Positions 28,139 through 36,860 of a stretch of DNA of 64,000 nt are shown piece by piece (position 1 is the stretch's first letter; each line of letters opens with the position of its first letter). The notes beneath the pieces were generated by a model that was not told where the DNA came from, searched no databases, and saw only the letters and a list, made by a program, of their open reading frames with translations. This DNA is from Phyllobacterium sp. 628 (GTDB lineage Bacteria; Pseudomonadota; Alphaproteobacteria; Rhizobiales; Rhizobiaceae). The position numbers were made by a program, and so were the translations under genes. The stretch is taken from NCBI RefSeq assembly GCF_014189505.1, contig NZ_CP050301.1, positions 2,177,501 through 2,241,500 of the forward strand, read 5' to 3'.

Positions 28139-29110
28139 ATGATCCGGTCCGTTGTCAGAGGTGTAGGGGCTGCCAAGCCAGCACGTCTTGTTAAAAATGC
28201 CGATCTCGAGGGTATTGTCGAAACGTCCGACGAATGGATCGTCCAGCGTACGGGTATCCGCCAGCGCTATATTGCAGGCGAGGGGGAAACGACCGCATCG
28301 CTTGGCGAGGCTGCCGCGCGCGCCGCGCTCGACAATGCGGGCATGACACCCGATGATATAGACCTGATCATTTTGGCCACATCGACACCGGACAATACGT
28401 TTCCGGCATCTGCGGTGGATATTCAGGCGCGCCTCGGCATGACGCATGGTTTCGCGTTTGACATGCAGGCGGTCTGTTCCGGCTTCGTTTATGCGATCAC
28501 GACAGCTGATTTGTATATTCGCGGTGGCATGGCCAAGCGCGTGTTGGTTATCGGTTCCGAAACGTTCTCACGTCTTCTCGACTGGAATGACCGTACGACG
28601 TGCGTGCTCTTCGGTGATGGCGCCGGTGCTGTTGTGCTTGAGGGCGACGAGGGACGAGGTCTGACGTCTGATCGCGGCATCCTGACAGCCAATTTGCGTT
28701 CCGACGGTTCTCACAAACAGAAATTGTATGTGGACGGTGGGCCATCGACCACACAAACGGTCGGTCATTTGCGCATGGAGGGCCGTGAGGTTTTCAAACA
28801 TGCGGTTGGAATGATCACCGATGTCATCGAGGCTTCCTTCTCTGAAGCTGGTATTACGGCCGAAGATATTGATTGGTTTGTGCCGCATCAGGCCAACAAG
28901 CGCATCATTGATGCTTCGGCCAAAAAATTGAACCTGGCGGAAGAGAAAGTCGTCATCACCGTCGATCAGCACGGTAATACCTCGGCGGCTTCTGTGCCGC
29001 TTGCTCTGGCAACAGCTGTTGCCGATGGGCGCATTAAGCAAGGTGATCTTGTGTTGCTTGAAGCGATGGGCGGGGGCTTTACGTGGGGTGCAGTTCTGCT
29101 ACGGTGGTGA
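28139..29110 (+). CDS. fabH: Beta-ketoacyl-ACP synthase III
   Basis: 323 residues. It starts fatty-acid synthesis by condensing acyl-CoA with malonyl-ACP. The catalytic triad is visible: Cys113 in [12 protein letters not shown], His251 in [11 protein letters not shown] and Asn281 in [10 protein letters not shown]. The C-terminal GAVLLRW is standard. Confidence 0.97.
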   Translation: MIRSVVRGVGAAKPARLVKNADLEGIVETSDEWIVQRTGIRQRYIAGEGETTASLGEAAARAALDNAGMTPDDIDLIILATSTPDNTFPASAVDIQARLGMTHGFAFDMQAVCSGFVYAITTADLYIRGGMAKRVLVIGSETFSRLLDWNDRTTCVLFGDGAGAVVLEGDEGRGLTSDRGILTANLRSDGSHKQKLYVDGGPSTTQTVGHLRMEGREVFKHAVGMITDVIEASFSEAGITAEDIDWFVPHQANKRIIDASAKKLNLAEEKVVITVDQHGNTSAASVPLALATAVADGRIKQGDLVLLEAMGGGFTWGAVLLRW

Positions 29111-29234
29111 TGGTCCGGTTGGGTCAGCAGATTGTTTTATCAACTGTTTTTACCTGCTTGCCCTATCGGATTTGATCCTATAACTTCCGCTTCCACCTTG
29201 ATAGTTTTGCAACAAACGAGAGCTTAGAGATCGT

Positions 29235-29555
29235 ATGGGGGGTAAGACCATTACGCGCGCTGATCTGGCCGAAGCAGTCTATCGTAAGGTAGGGCTTTCG
29301 CGAACAGAGTCAGCTTCACTTGTCGAGACCATTCTTGACGAAGTGTGTGATGCAATTGTTCGTGGCGAGACAGTGAAATTGTCGTCTTTCGCCACGTTTC
29401 AGGTGAGAGACAAGAACGAACGCATTGGCCGCAACCCGAAGACGGGTGAAGAGGTGCCTATATTGCCGCGCCGGGTCATGACGTTCAAAGCGTCCAATGT
29501 GCTCAAGCAGCGCATTCTGCGCTCTCATCAGGCGAGAAAAAAGAAATCAGCCTAG
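29235..29555 (+). CDS. ihfA: Integration host factor subunit alpha
   Basis: 106 residues, HU/IHF fold, a DNA-bending architectural protein. Motifs are [40 protein letters not shown] and the beta-arm tip [10 protein letters not shown]. The basic tail ([10 protein letters not shown]) is usual. The position between fabH and a MerR gene is conserved in rhizobia. Confidence 0.96.
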   Translation: MGGKTITRADLAEAVYRKVGLSRTESASLVETILDEVCDAIVRGETVKLSSFATFQVRDKNERIGRNPKTGEEVPILPRRVMTFKASNVLKQRILRSHQARKKKSA

Positions 29556-29584
29556 TGAATTGCATGGCCTGACAGGCTTTGTCA

Positions 29585-29610
29585 GCGAGATTGCTGTGGG
29601 GCAATCTCGC
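29585..29610 (+). other. Strong hairpin after ihfA
   Basis: A perfect 10-bp stem GCGAGATTGC / GCAATCTCGC with a 6-base loop, 30 bases past ihfA. It lacks a T-run, so it may be a transcript 3' end, an attenuator or a processing signal. Confidence 0.5.
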
Positions 29611-29684
29611 GTTGTACTTGAAAATCACTGCATAAACCGCTGAAATGGGGGTCGAATCAGATTTTCTCCTGAAAGGGTGAAAAC

Positions 29685-30242
29685 ATGGACAAGAGTCCCG
29701 ACGCCTTTAGAACTATCAGCGAAGTCGCAGAAGACCTCGATCTTCCCCAGCATGTCCTGCGTTTCTGGGAAACACGGTTCACTCACATTAAGCCAATGAA
29801 ACGTGGCGGCGGCCGGCGTTATTACCGGCCTTTGGACGTCGATCTCCTCAAGGGCATCCGTCATCTCCTGTACGATCAGGGATATACAATCAAGGGCGTA
29901 CAGCGGCTTCTACGGGAAAACGGCACGCAGTTTATCATCGCGCTTGGCAGCGGCGATACGGCTGCGGCAGAAGCCATCAGCCAGCAAAAGCAGGCGGCCG
30001 TACGCGAAGAAGAGGCTATATCGGCTGAGCAAGACCGCGCTGATGCTGCCGAAGAAGCCGCAGTCATGGGCTCCGGCAAATCTGCGCCGCATGGGCGCCG
30101 GCTCTTTGGATTGCTCAAGGGAGATGATGAAGGTCCGGTTGCAGCTGACGGAAAACGTCTTTCAAAAGATAACCGGACATTGCTTCAGGAAACGCTTTTC
30201 GACCTTTTGGAATGCAAGCGCCTGTTGGACCAGGTAAGATAA
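29685..30242 (+). CDS. MerR-family regulator
   Basis: 185 residues. The N-terminal MerR helix-turn-helix and wing are seen in [40 protein letters not shown] and [16 protein letters not shown]. No cysteine metal site is present. The C-terminal half has an Ala/Glu-rich linker and a short helical end ([20 protein letters not shown]). It is the conserved last gene of the plsX-fabH-ihfA cluster. The target is unknown. Confidence 0.92.
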   Translation: MDKSPDAFRTISEVAEDLDLPQHVLRFWETRFTHIKPMKRGGGRRYYRPLDVDLLKGIRHLLYDQGYTIKGVQRLLRENGTQFIIALGSGDTAAAEAISQQKQAAVREEEAISAEQDRADAAEEAAVMGSGKSAPHGRRLFGLLKGDDEGPVAADGKRLSKDNRTLLQETLFDLLECKRLLDQVR

Positions 30243-30255
30243 GCTTTTTTATAAC

Positions 30256-30289
30256 AAAAAACCCAGCTTTCACCGAAATGAAAGCTGGG
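30256..30289 (-). terminator. Terminator for the minus-strand DUF883 genes
   Basis: Stem CCCAGCTTTCA / TGAAAGCTGGG. On the minus strand it is followed by six T, so it ends transcripts from the 30.4-31.0 kb genes. It may also stop merR read-through. Confidence 0.75.
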
Positions 30290-30390
30290 ATTTGGGGTCG
30301 GCTGTGGGGTTCAGCCTAGCTGGTTGGGGGACCAGTGCATTAATAACGGCGCTGTTTGATAAAAGTTCCGCCGCTAAAATAAAAATATTT

Positions 30391-30696
30391 TTAGCGGGCC
30401 AGCATGCCGATGACGATTCCGAGCCCTGCGATGATCATCAGTGTGGACACTGAATTCTGTGTTTGTATATCGCCAACCTTCTTCGCTTGATGTCCCACAG
30501 CGCGCGCTGCTCTGCGCCCGCCGTCTTTGATGGCGTCGAATGTCGAATTATCATCATCCGTGAGATCATCGAGCAGTTGGACGCCTTTATTTGAGAGTGA
30601 CTTGGTAAGCGCAGCAAGATCCTGTTTCAGATCTTCAATTTCACGCTTCAATCGCGCTTGATCGTCTTCATTGCGGATTGCTTCTGCATTATCCAT
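30391..30696 (-). CDS. DUF883-like (ElaB/YqjD type) membrane-anchored protein
   Basis: 101 residues from the ATG at 30696 (AAAGGATG upstream); an ATG at 30705 is the alternative. A long charged amphipathic helix (DQARLKREIEDLKQDLAALT) is followed by a hinge (DGGRRAARAVGHQAKKV) and one C-terminal membrane helix (STLMIIAGLGIVIGMLA). ElaB/YqjD proteins are stationary-phase inner-membrane proteins that can bind ribosomes; that role is only family knowledge. It lies 8 bases from a paralogue. Confidence 0.75.
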   Translation of the reverse strand: MDNAEAIRNEDDQARLKREIEDLKQDLAALTKSLSNKGVQLLDDLTDDDNSTFDAIKDGGRRAARAVGHQAKKVGDIQTQNSVSTLMIIAGLGIVIGMLAR

Positions 30697-30713
30697 GTCA
30701 AACATCCTTTATT

Positions 30714-30965
30714 TCAACGCCGGGAAATCAGGCCGATCAGCAATGCGGCACCTGCCACAATCGCCAGCGTAACCAGCGGGTTTTCCTTGGCGGTATCTGC
30801 CGCATAGCGGACCTGTTTGGTTGCGACGCGCTTTACATCGTCGAATTTTTCGCTGCCCAAGTCTGAGAGAGAAGCGGTAATTTTCGATATCTCTTTGCGC
30901 AAGGCTGCGATCTGCTCCTCAACATCACCCTGGATATCATCTGCGTTCTTGGAAAATAGTGCCAT
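30714..30965 (-). CDS. DUF883-like membrane-anchored protein, paralogue
   Basis: 83 residues with the same plan as its downstream neighbour: amphipathic helix (DVEEQIAALRKEISKITASL), hinge (VRYAADTAKENPLVT) and C-terminal membrane helix ending GLISRR. The GxLIGLISRR ending resembles the ElaB/YqjD signature. It is the first gene of the two-gene unit. Tandem duplication is inferred from the shared layout. Confidence 0.8.
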   Translation of the reverse strand: MALFSKNADDIQGDVEEQIAALRKEISKITASLSDLGSEKFDDVKRVATKQVRYAADTAKENPLVTLAIVAGAALLIGLISRR

Positions 30966-31146
30966 TCTGAATGCTCCTGTAAATGGGACAGGACTACAAC
31001 GGGCAGGGGCTGCTTATGTTCCTATGCTTTTTTGCGAAAATCTCCGCATCGGATAATAATAAATTCAACCAAGAGAAACTTTCACGCTCCAGCCTTCGTA
31101 ATTGTTTGCATTCCCCAGGACGGGGAGGCAAACGCGGAGCAAAAAA

Positions 31147-31704
31147 ATGGGTAAATTGACTGCAGGTATTTTCGCTGGCCTATTGGCACTGACAGCGCTG
31201 GGCGGAACTGCAATGGCGAAGGACAACCCGATGGTTGGCGGCGCCCCTATGTATGCCAACAAGAACATTATCGAGAACGCTGTTAATTCGAAGGACCACA
31301 CAACGCTTGTTGCAGCGGTCAAGGCTGCAGGACTGGTTGAAACCCTTCAGGGGAAGGGCCCTTTCACAGTTTTTGCACCAACAAATGAAGCTTTCGCCGC
31401 GCTGCCCAAGGGCACCGTTGATACGTTGTTGAAGCCGGAAAACAAGGCAACGCTCACAAAGGTCCTGACCTGCCACGTGGTGGCTGCTGATGCCATGTCA
31501 GCAACCATCAAGAAGATGATCAAGGATGATGGTGGGGCACACAAGGTAAAGACTGTTGGCGGTTGTGTCCTGACAGTCAGCCAGAAGGGTGGAAAGATTT
31601 CCATCAAGGATGAAAAGGGCAACGTGGCTCACGTCACGATTGCCGACGTCAAGCAGTCAAACGGCGTAATTCACGTCATCGACAAGGTTCTTCTGCCAAA
31701 ATAA
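31147..31704 (+). CDS. Secreted fasciclin-domain protein
   Basis: 185 residues from the ATG at 31147 (GGAG eight bases ahead); a TTG at 31102 is rejected. A signal peptide ends at GGTAMA. One FAS1 domain shows both signatures: GPFTVFAPTNEAFAALPKGT (H1) and GVIHVIDKVLLPK (H2), with LTCHVVAADAMSA between. FAS1 domains mediate adhesion or matrix contact. Two cysteines (LTCHV, GGCVL) may form a disulfide. A terminator follows. Confidence 0.92.
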   Translation: MGKLTAGIFAGLLALTALGGTAMAKDNPMVGGAPMYANKNIIENAVNSKDHTTLVAAVKAAGLVETLQGKGPFTVFAPTNEAFAALPKGTVDTLLKPENKATLTKVLTCHVVAADAMSATIKKMIKDDGGAHKVKTVGGCVLTVSQKGGKISIKDEKGNVAHVTIADVKQSNGVIHVIDKVLLPK

Positions 31705-31743
31705 GACGGCGCAGAACGCTGCCAAGAGCATGTCACAACGAAT

Positions 31744-31776
31744 GCCCGCTGCCGAAGAAACGGTGGCGGGCTTTTT
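31744..31776 (+). terminator. Terminator of the fasciclin gene
   Basis: A stem GCCCGCTGCCG / CGGTGGCGGGC (one mismatch) with loop AAGAAA is followed by five T. Confidence 0.8.
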
Positions 31777-31791
31777 CATTGAAACTCTTCG

Positions 31792-31971
31792 TTACTTGAC
31801 GTGCTCCTTGAAGCGCCTGTGGCTGAAACCACCCTTGGCCAGACGCAGGATTGAAGAGAGTTTTGTTGGATCGCAAGCGGCCTTTGGAATCTGTCCGCTC
31901 ACCTTCTGCATCGTCTTTGGCGAAGCAGGCTTTGCATGGTGTGGGGTATGATGAAGAATCGCTTCTCCCAT
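31792..31971 (-). CDS. Small basic ORF of unknown function, 59 residues
   Basis: The minus-strand ATG at 31971 has AGGGAG ten bases upstream. The product is basic and His/Lys-rich (MGEAILHHTPHHAKPAS, SSILRLAKGGFSHRRFKEHV) without membrane segments. It competes with a longer open frame (31733-32047) that has no start signal. The good ribosome binding site is the main support. No family is recognised. Confidence 0.45.
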   Translation of the reverse strand: MGEAILHHTPHHAKPASPKTMQKVSGQIPKAACDPTKLSSILRLAKGGFSHRRFKEHVK

Positions 31972-32117
31972 AGTCTGTCACTCCCTGACGGCCAACCGCC
32001 TTTGGCTTGTGCCAAAGACTCGATGGGTATTTTGCAGGCGTGTCCAAATTGTACGATGCTTAAAAGCTTGTGCAGCGCATTTGATAGAGTGTCAGTCGGG
32101 CCTTCCGGGCTTTAAAC

Positions 32118-32192
32118 TCAGTGCGAATGTTTCGCTTGGTATGCCAGCAAGATGATCGCAATGACTGCAAGCAAGATATCAAGATCACGCAT
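32118..32192 (-). CDS. Candidate 24-residue single-pass membrane miniprotein
   Basis: The minus-strand ATG at 32192 has a near-perfect AGGAGG eight bases upstream. The peptide is a charged N-terminus (MRDLD), one uninterrupted hydrophobic helix (ILLAVIAIILLAY) and a polar basic tail (QAKHSH), which is the classic layout of a bacterial membrane miniprotein. Gene finders miss such ORFs. It lies in an otherwise gene-free gap. Confidence 0.55.
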   Translation of the reverse strand: MRDLDILLAVIAIILLAYQAKHSH

Positions 32193-32290
32193 ATCCGTAA
32201 CCTCCTGCATTCTCATGGGAGCTTATCGTAAAATATGCCTCTATCCAAATCACAACATGTAGAGCGGCGGTTTTGGGTGATCGCAAAATA

Positions 32291-32326
32291 AAAAACGGTG
32301 AGCCGTTAAGCTCACCGTTTAAAAAA
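32291..32326 (-). terminator. Terminator downstream of the porin gene
   Basis: Stem AAACGGTGAG / CTCACCGTTT with loop CCGTTAAG has A/T-runs on both sides. It lies about 140 bases beyond the porin stop and is possibly bidirectional. Confidence 0.75.
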
Positions 32327-32460
32327 TGACGTGACTGGAGATCTCATCATCCCAGTTTGGCAATGCAGTCCTTCTCCATTACCAAACAAAATGTTTGTTG
32401 GGCCAAGGCCTGATAATCCGGGGGCAGGCCCCCGGATCTGTCTTCAAATCCCCAAAAGGA

Positions 32461-33567
32461 TTAGAAGTTGCGCTGGAAGCGGATCATGCCACCGAATGCA
32501 TCGTCTTTGCCGCCGATGCGGCTTTCAGCGAAGTCCTTACGGGCGCCATCGAACTTGGTGTAGCTGATTTCAGGCGTGATAACGAAGCCAGGAACCAGTT
32601 CGTATGCAACGTTTGCTGTCGCAGCGTAGGTGCCTTCGGATTCGTAGGCGACCTGTGCATTGACAGTTGCCTTGTCCGAAACCTTGGCGGAGAGACCACC
32701 CCAAGCAGCCCAATCACCTTCCCAGGTGCCGTACCAGTTACGCTTGCCGCGTGGTGCATCGTCGTAGTTGGACTGATAGCCACCCATGACGAAGGCAGAA
32801 ACGGTGTCTGTGAACTTCACATCCAAACGAACCTTGCCGCCGAATTCTTCAACAACGGAGTCATAACCGCCAACAGCGGAGATTGCACCCCAAGCCTGCT
32901 CGAACTTCACACCTGCCAGAACATGTGGCATGTAGTCGTCGATACGATAGTCGTAGCTGAAATAGCTGGCATCCTGTACACGGCCCTGTTCAGCGCCGAT
33001 GATTGCCGAGAAACCATTGCCAGCATTGAACGTGTAGCTGACCTGATTGCTTACGCCAGACTGGTAGTTGATCACGTCGTCGTTGATGACCTTGCCAGCA
33101 GCGCCTGTCCACGAACCGAACAGTGCATCGCTAACGCCGATGCGGAAGCCGCCGAGCTCAATGTAAGCCTGCGGAAGTTCTGTTGCATTGGCACCGTTCG
33201 TGTACTGGAAGCGGGTTTCAATGTACGAACGCAATGTGCCGAGTTCGGTTTCCGAACGGGCATCGAAACGTACTGTCGCACGTGTGCGGAAGTAGTAAGT
33301 GCCATCGCTCTCAGGATCGCTGCCCTGATTGACGTGACCGCCAGTATAAACGCTGTCGCCGCCCTTGACGTCAGCGCGCAGATAGCCGCCGATTTTCAGG
33401 CAGGTTTCGGTGCCTGGAATGTAAAAGAAGCCTTTGCCGTATGCATCGCAAACGCGAACATATTCGACGGCTTCTGGTTCAGCGACGACAACTGCATCGG
33501 CAGCGCGTGCGCCAGTTACTGCAACCAGGGCTGCAGCGGAGCCGAGTAGAAGGCTCTTGATATTCAT
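32461..33567 (-). CDS. Omp2b-like alphaproteobacterial porin
   Basis: 368 residues from the ATG at 33567 (GGAG ahead). A signal peptide (MNIKSLLLGSAAALVAVTGA) ends at ARA before ADAVVVAEPEAVEYV, the standard start of rhizobial/Brucella porins. The early CDAYGKGFFYIPGTETCLKI carries the conserved cysteine pair. The rest is a 16-strand type barrel with short turns (TYYFRTRATVRFDARSETEL) ending in the outer-membrane signal Phe (MIRFQRNF). It forms a general diffusion channel. Confidence 0.95.
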   Translation of the reverse strand: MNIKSLLLGSAAALVAVTGARAADAVVVAEPEAVEYVRVCDAYGKGFFYIPGTETCLKIGGYLRADVKGGDSVYTGGHVNQGSDPESDGTYYFRTRATVRFDARSETELGTLRSYIETRFQYTNGANATELPQAYIELGGFRIGVSDALFGSWTGAAGKVINDDVINYQSGVSNQVSYTFNAGNGFSAIIGAEQGRVQDASYFSYDYRIDDYMPHVLAGVKFEQAWGAISAVGGYDSVVEEFGGKVRLDVKFTDTVSAFVMGGYQSNYDDAPRGKRNWYGTWEGDWAAWGGLSAKVSDKATVNAQVAYESEGTYAATANVAYELVPGFVITPEISYTKFDGARKDFAESRIGGKDDAFGGMIRFQRNF

Positions 33568-33883
33568 TGTTGCTCTCCATGAGATTGGTAGTGACAATTT
33601 GGTATTCCGCGACTTTGGTCGTAGAGTCAAACGTCAAATTACAAATCCGTAATGTTGGCAACGAACGTTTTATTATTGTTGCGAATTTGCAACTGTAAGA
33701 TTAGTTCAAGTAAATATAAAGTAATTATACAAGAGTACTTAAATAAGTAGATATATCACGGTATTGTAACAAAAATGTGATGAACATTTAAAATATACCG
33801 AAAAACTTCCCATGTTGTTCCGCTGTTTAGAATGCGGCCAAGGGTGCGCTGAACGCTAGCTGTCGATCCGGTGCGAGCTTTTC
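33568..33883. other. Gene-free AT-rich region upstream of the porin
   Basis: 316 bases, strikingly AT-rich between about 33660 and 33810. It presumably carries the porin promoter on the minus strand and attracts nucleoid or stress regulators. I could not single out a convincing -35/-10 pair or an ORF. Confidence 0.4.
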
Positions 33884-34534
33884 TCAGCGGGTAGATTCCG
33901 CAGTGAAAACCTCCAGCTGAGCCGCGAAGGCGCGCTTGTATGCGGGCCGTGCTTCGCCGCGTGCCACGTAGGCATCAAGATTTGGATATTCCGCCAATAT
34001 TCCCGATCGTCTCAGCCTGAGCAACACGTGAACCATCATGAGGTCACCGGCGCTGAACGTGCCGTCGAGCCAGTTGGCATCACCGAGCCGGGTGGAAAGT
34101 TCGCCCAGCCGATCCCTGATGCGGTCGTCAATGAGAGGCAGGCGCTCAGCGGTCCAGCTCCTGTCTCCCTCCGCAAACATGGCAACTTGACGCTCAATGA
34201 TCGGCTGCTCCACGGTGCCGACTGCGGCAAACATCCATGTGATCGCGCGTGCCCGCGCATTGGCATCGTCCGGCAACAGGCCCGCATAGCGCTGTGCGAT
34301 ATGGAATACGATCGCCCCCGACTCGAACAGAGTGAGATCGCCTTCCTCATAGGTCGGGATCTGCCCGAAAGGATGCAGCGCCAGATGCGCGGGTTCTTTC
34401 ATTGCCTTGAAGGATACAAGACGGACATCGTAGGGCTGAGCCACTTCTTCAAGCGCCCAGCGAACGCGCATGTCACGCGCCAGACCTTTGCCTTGATCGG
34501 GGGAGCGTTCAAAGACTGTAATGGTAATCGTCAT
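33884..34534 (-). CDS. Glutathione S-transferase family protein
   Basis: 216 residues from the ATG at 34534. The N-terminal thioredoxin-like domain has VRWALEEVAQPYDVRLVSFK, the cis-Pro motif HPFGQIPTYEEGDLTLFESG and the glutathione-contact Glu-Ser. The C-terminal helical domain has SAGDLMMVHVLLRL and ends in YLNL-like YPNLDAYVARGEARPAYKRA. The substrate is unknown. It is a single-gene unit. Confidence 0.9.
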   Translation of the reverse strand: MTITITVFERSPDQGKGLARDMRVRWALEEVAQPYDVRLVSFKAMKEPAHLALHPFGQIPTYEEGDLTLFESGAIVFHIAQRYAGLLPDDANARARAITWMFAAVGTVEQPIIERQVAMFAEGDRSWTAERLPLIDDRIRDRLGELSTRLGDANWLDGTFSAGDLMMVHVLLRLRRSGILAEYPNLDAYVARGEARPAYKRAFAAQLEVFTAESTR

Positions 34535-34692
34535 CGCTGTTCTCCATAGCTTGCTGCATTGAAGACGATTGGCTAAGCGGGAATCCGACATTCTGTGCTC
34601 GAGAAAATTCCCGTGGTCACTTCAAACGTAGTTCAACGAGGCGTCTCCGCTGTTGTTGGACATCAGTTAAAGCGTTTCAGAACCGGCTCTGT

Positions 34693-34938
34693 TTAATTCA
34701 GAATATCAAAGAGAGAGAAAAGCAGCAGTTCTCCCAACGCAATGAACCACAGAACAAGCACTGTGATTCCGCTTAAACTTTTCCTGCTTGTATCACTGCG
34801 CATGACGTTCTTGACCATTTTCGACAATTCGGCCGGAAATTGCCAAACGTAGATTGCAAGGTAATTACGCTGTTCCGATTTTGTTAAAATGGATGCCGAG
34901 CGGCCAGATGCTAAGCGACGTTTCCTAGCAGCGAGCAT
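34693..34938 (-). CDS. Small protein with one C-terminal membrane helix, uncertain
   Basis: 81 residues, basic N-terminus, with a hydrophobic C-terminal segment (ITVLVLWFIALGELLLFSLF). No good ribosome binding site precedes the first ATG. An internal Met (MVKNVMRSDTSRKSLSG) would give a 41-residue tail-anchored peptide. No family is recognised and it may not be a gene. Confidence 0.35.
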   Translation of the reverse strand: MLAARKRRLASGRSASILTKSEQRNYLAIYVWQFPAELSKMVKNVMRSDTSRKSLSGITVLVLWFIALGELLLFSLFDILN

Positions 34939-35266
34939 TTGCTCGAGAATGGGAATTAAAGACGGCCACGTCCTTTCGTGGCAGCGGGAGAGACGTCAAT
35001 CAGCCCACCCGACCCTATCCTAAAGCTGATAGCAGTCGCGCCGTGCCCTTGCGGGCAGGGTCTTCTGACATTTTTTTATTTGAATAGATAGATCGTCCTT
35101 GATCGGCTACGCGAGCTTTTTTGACCTTGCGCGATAATATCTGGAGCTTGATATCGTTTGACCTCTATTTCAGCTTGAGGTAGCAGAAAGTAATGTCCCG
35201 GGGTGCGAATACAACCTGACGGACGCTTTCGTTGATATCAATCTCATCATTCAAAACCAGTATGCC
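34939..35266. other. Region without a supported gene
   Basis: 328 bases upstream of the GT29-like gene. It holds a small hairpin (GCCACG-TCCTTT-CGTGGC near 34976) and a T-run after GGGCAGGGTCTTCTGACA near 35055, possibly remnants of a transcript end. I saw no ORF with a start signal and no convincing promoter. Confidence 0.35.
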
Positions 35267-35881
35267 ATGAATCAAAAGATGCACATCGTTGGCAATGGAC
35301 CGATTGCCGCAGATCTGTCGGCCGCGATAGATGCCTCGGACTTTGTCGTTCGTTTCAACGAACCCAAATGTTCTATCGGCATGTCGGGTACAAGGACCGA
35401 TATTCTGTTCATGTGCAACGCCGGCAAGCCTATGCAACGGCGTTTGTCAGACCCCCTTTTCCTCCAATCGCCTATCCTGCAGGCGGCGGAACAGGTCATT
35501 TTGGCCTACCATCCGCACATCATCGCGCGGTATTTTCCAAAACCCAATCCCCTGTCGCAAATCAAGGGACGCCGTTCAGACTGGACCATGGAAACTGTGA
35601 AAGCTCTCGGCGCCGTTGGGAAAGCCAATACAATTCTCCCCGTACAGTTTTATTTGAATGGATGCAGGGAATTGGGATTGCCCGAAGCTCAGATGGGTAA
35701 GGTTTTTCCCAGCACCGGATATTTCGGAATTTACTATGTCCTCAATCACAAGCAGTTCGCCAACTGGGACATTTCAGTTTGTGGATTCAGCTGGCAAGGC
35801 TGGAAACGTCATGCCTGGGCCGACGAACAGCAGTGGGTGAAAAGCAAGGTTGAAACCGGCCGCCTAATTGTGATTGACTAG
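35267..35881 (+). CDS. Sialyltransferase-like (GT29-type) protein, often called urease operon accessory protein
   Basis: 204 residues. The N-terminus HIVGNGPIAADLSAAIDASD plus FVVRFNEPKCSIGMSGTRTD resembles the L-sialylmotif of GT29 enzymes, and FPSTGYFGIYYVL resembles the S-sialylmotif. Rhizobial homologues carry the misleading name urease operon accessory protein. No urease genes are in the window. The nucleotide-sugar donor and acceptor are unknown. Met1 or Met5 may be the start and neither has a strong ribosome binding site. It is a single-gene unit. Confidence 0.7.
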   Translation: MNQKMHIVGNGPIAADLSAAIDASDFVVRFNEPKCSIGMSGTRTDILFMCNAGKPMQRRLSDPLFLQSPILQAAEQVILAYHPHIIARYFPKPNPLSQIKGRRSDWTMETVKALGAVGKANTILPVQFYLNGCRELGLPEAQMGKVFPSTGYFGIYYVLNHKQFANWDISVCGFSWQGWKRHAWADEQQWVKSKVETGRLIVID

Positions 35882-35939
35882 CGGAACGCTAACAGCACCA
35901 TTGTACCATTCCAAGAAACGTAGGCATAAGCCCTTTCTG

Positions 35940-36404
35940 TCAGCGTGGGCGCCGCATCAACATGAGATGCTCATAGAATTTGAGGCGTTTGGGGCGTTTT
36001 TGCCTGCTAGGCAGAGGCAGGACTGAAAGCAGGCCGGGCTGTAAGCATACCGAATTGAGACGGATTACCTTTTCACCCCGCACCGTCCAGGTGTGAAGAA
36101 ACGGCACCGTTTTACCACCGTCATGCATTTTGAGATGCACAAGCGCTTGCACCTCATCTTCTTCGCAATTCAGCGTTTCATAGACAACGGAAGTCGGATC
36201 GAGATAAAGCGAATATTTGTGCACGCAAGGGCCGAGATAATTGTCCGGTCCCTGATAAATACCGCCCCAGGGCACGCTGTCACCGATGCGGGCGACGAAC
36301 TCGCTGTCAAGCAGCGGCGCGGTTGATTCCGGCCCGCCTTTGCGTGTTTTCTCGTAGACCAGCCTTATCAGGGCTCTGTTATTGTCTTGAACCTTCCCGG
36401 TCAT
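35940..36404 (-). CDS. NTF2/SnoaL-like protein
   Basis: 154 residues with the cone-shaped NTF2-like pattern. An N-terminal helix (DNNRALIRLVYEKTRKGG) is followed by PLLDSEFVARIGDSVPWGG, then YQGPDNYLG, and then alternating strands (SVVYETLNCEEDEVQALVHL, KTVPFLHTWTVRGEKVIRLN). Such proteins are either small enzymes or binding proteins. The basic tail is unusual (PLPSRQKRPKRLKFYEHLM). Confidence 0.65.
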   Translation of the reverse strand: MTGKVQDNNRALIRLVYEKTRKGGPESTAPLLDSEFVARIGDSVPWGGIYQGPDNYLGPCVHKYSLYLDPTSVVYETLNCEEDEVQALVHLKMHDGGKTVPFLHTWTVRGEKVIRLNSVCLQPGLLSVLPLPSRQKRPKRLKFYEHLMLMRRPR

Positions 36405-36698
36405 GCTGTTTCCCCTAAATGCACGGTTTTATCCGCGAACTTTTCAGGAAGAATATAGTGATCACCAACACCCGTATAGGGCCGGTCTTGTCCCTATTGG
36501 CGTCCTGATACAATTGCCACTTTGCTGGGAGACGTCTCCGCCCGGTAACGATTGACCGTCGCTGCCATCCCCATTCGCGGAGGAGTGCCGAAAAGCTTCG
36601 CTGTCATGCATTTGTGTGCAGTTTCTTTTTTTCTAACGATCGGACTATTGCCAAAAAAACCCCGGTAATTTAGGGGTTCGGCACCGGAAGAGAGATGA

Positions 36699-36775
<77 letters not shown>

Positions 36776-36816
36776 AAAACCAGCTGGATCACCATTCAGT
36801 TGGAACTCTCTGACGG

Positions 36817-36847
36817 AAAAGCCAGGCCTTCACGGGTCTGGCTTTTT
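36817..36847 (+). terminator. Terminator after tRNA-Pro
   Basis: Stem AAAAGCCAGGCC / GGTCTGGCTTTT with a TTCACG loop and a T-run. It may also close the convergent oxidoreductase gene. Confidence 0.8.
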
Positions 36848-36860
36848 TGTTTGCGGGCCG

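Noticed and set aside
31733-32047. 104-residue minus-strand frame
   Set aside because: It has no ribosome site; the overlapping 59-residue frame with AGGGAG is the better candidate.
32395-33549. 384-residue plus-strand frame opposite the porin gene
   Set aside because: It is an antisense shadow of the porin; the minus strand has the signal peptide and C-terminal Phe.
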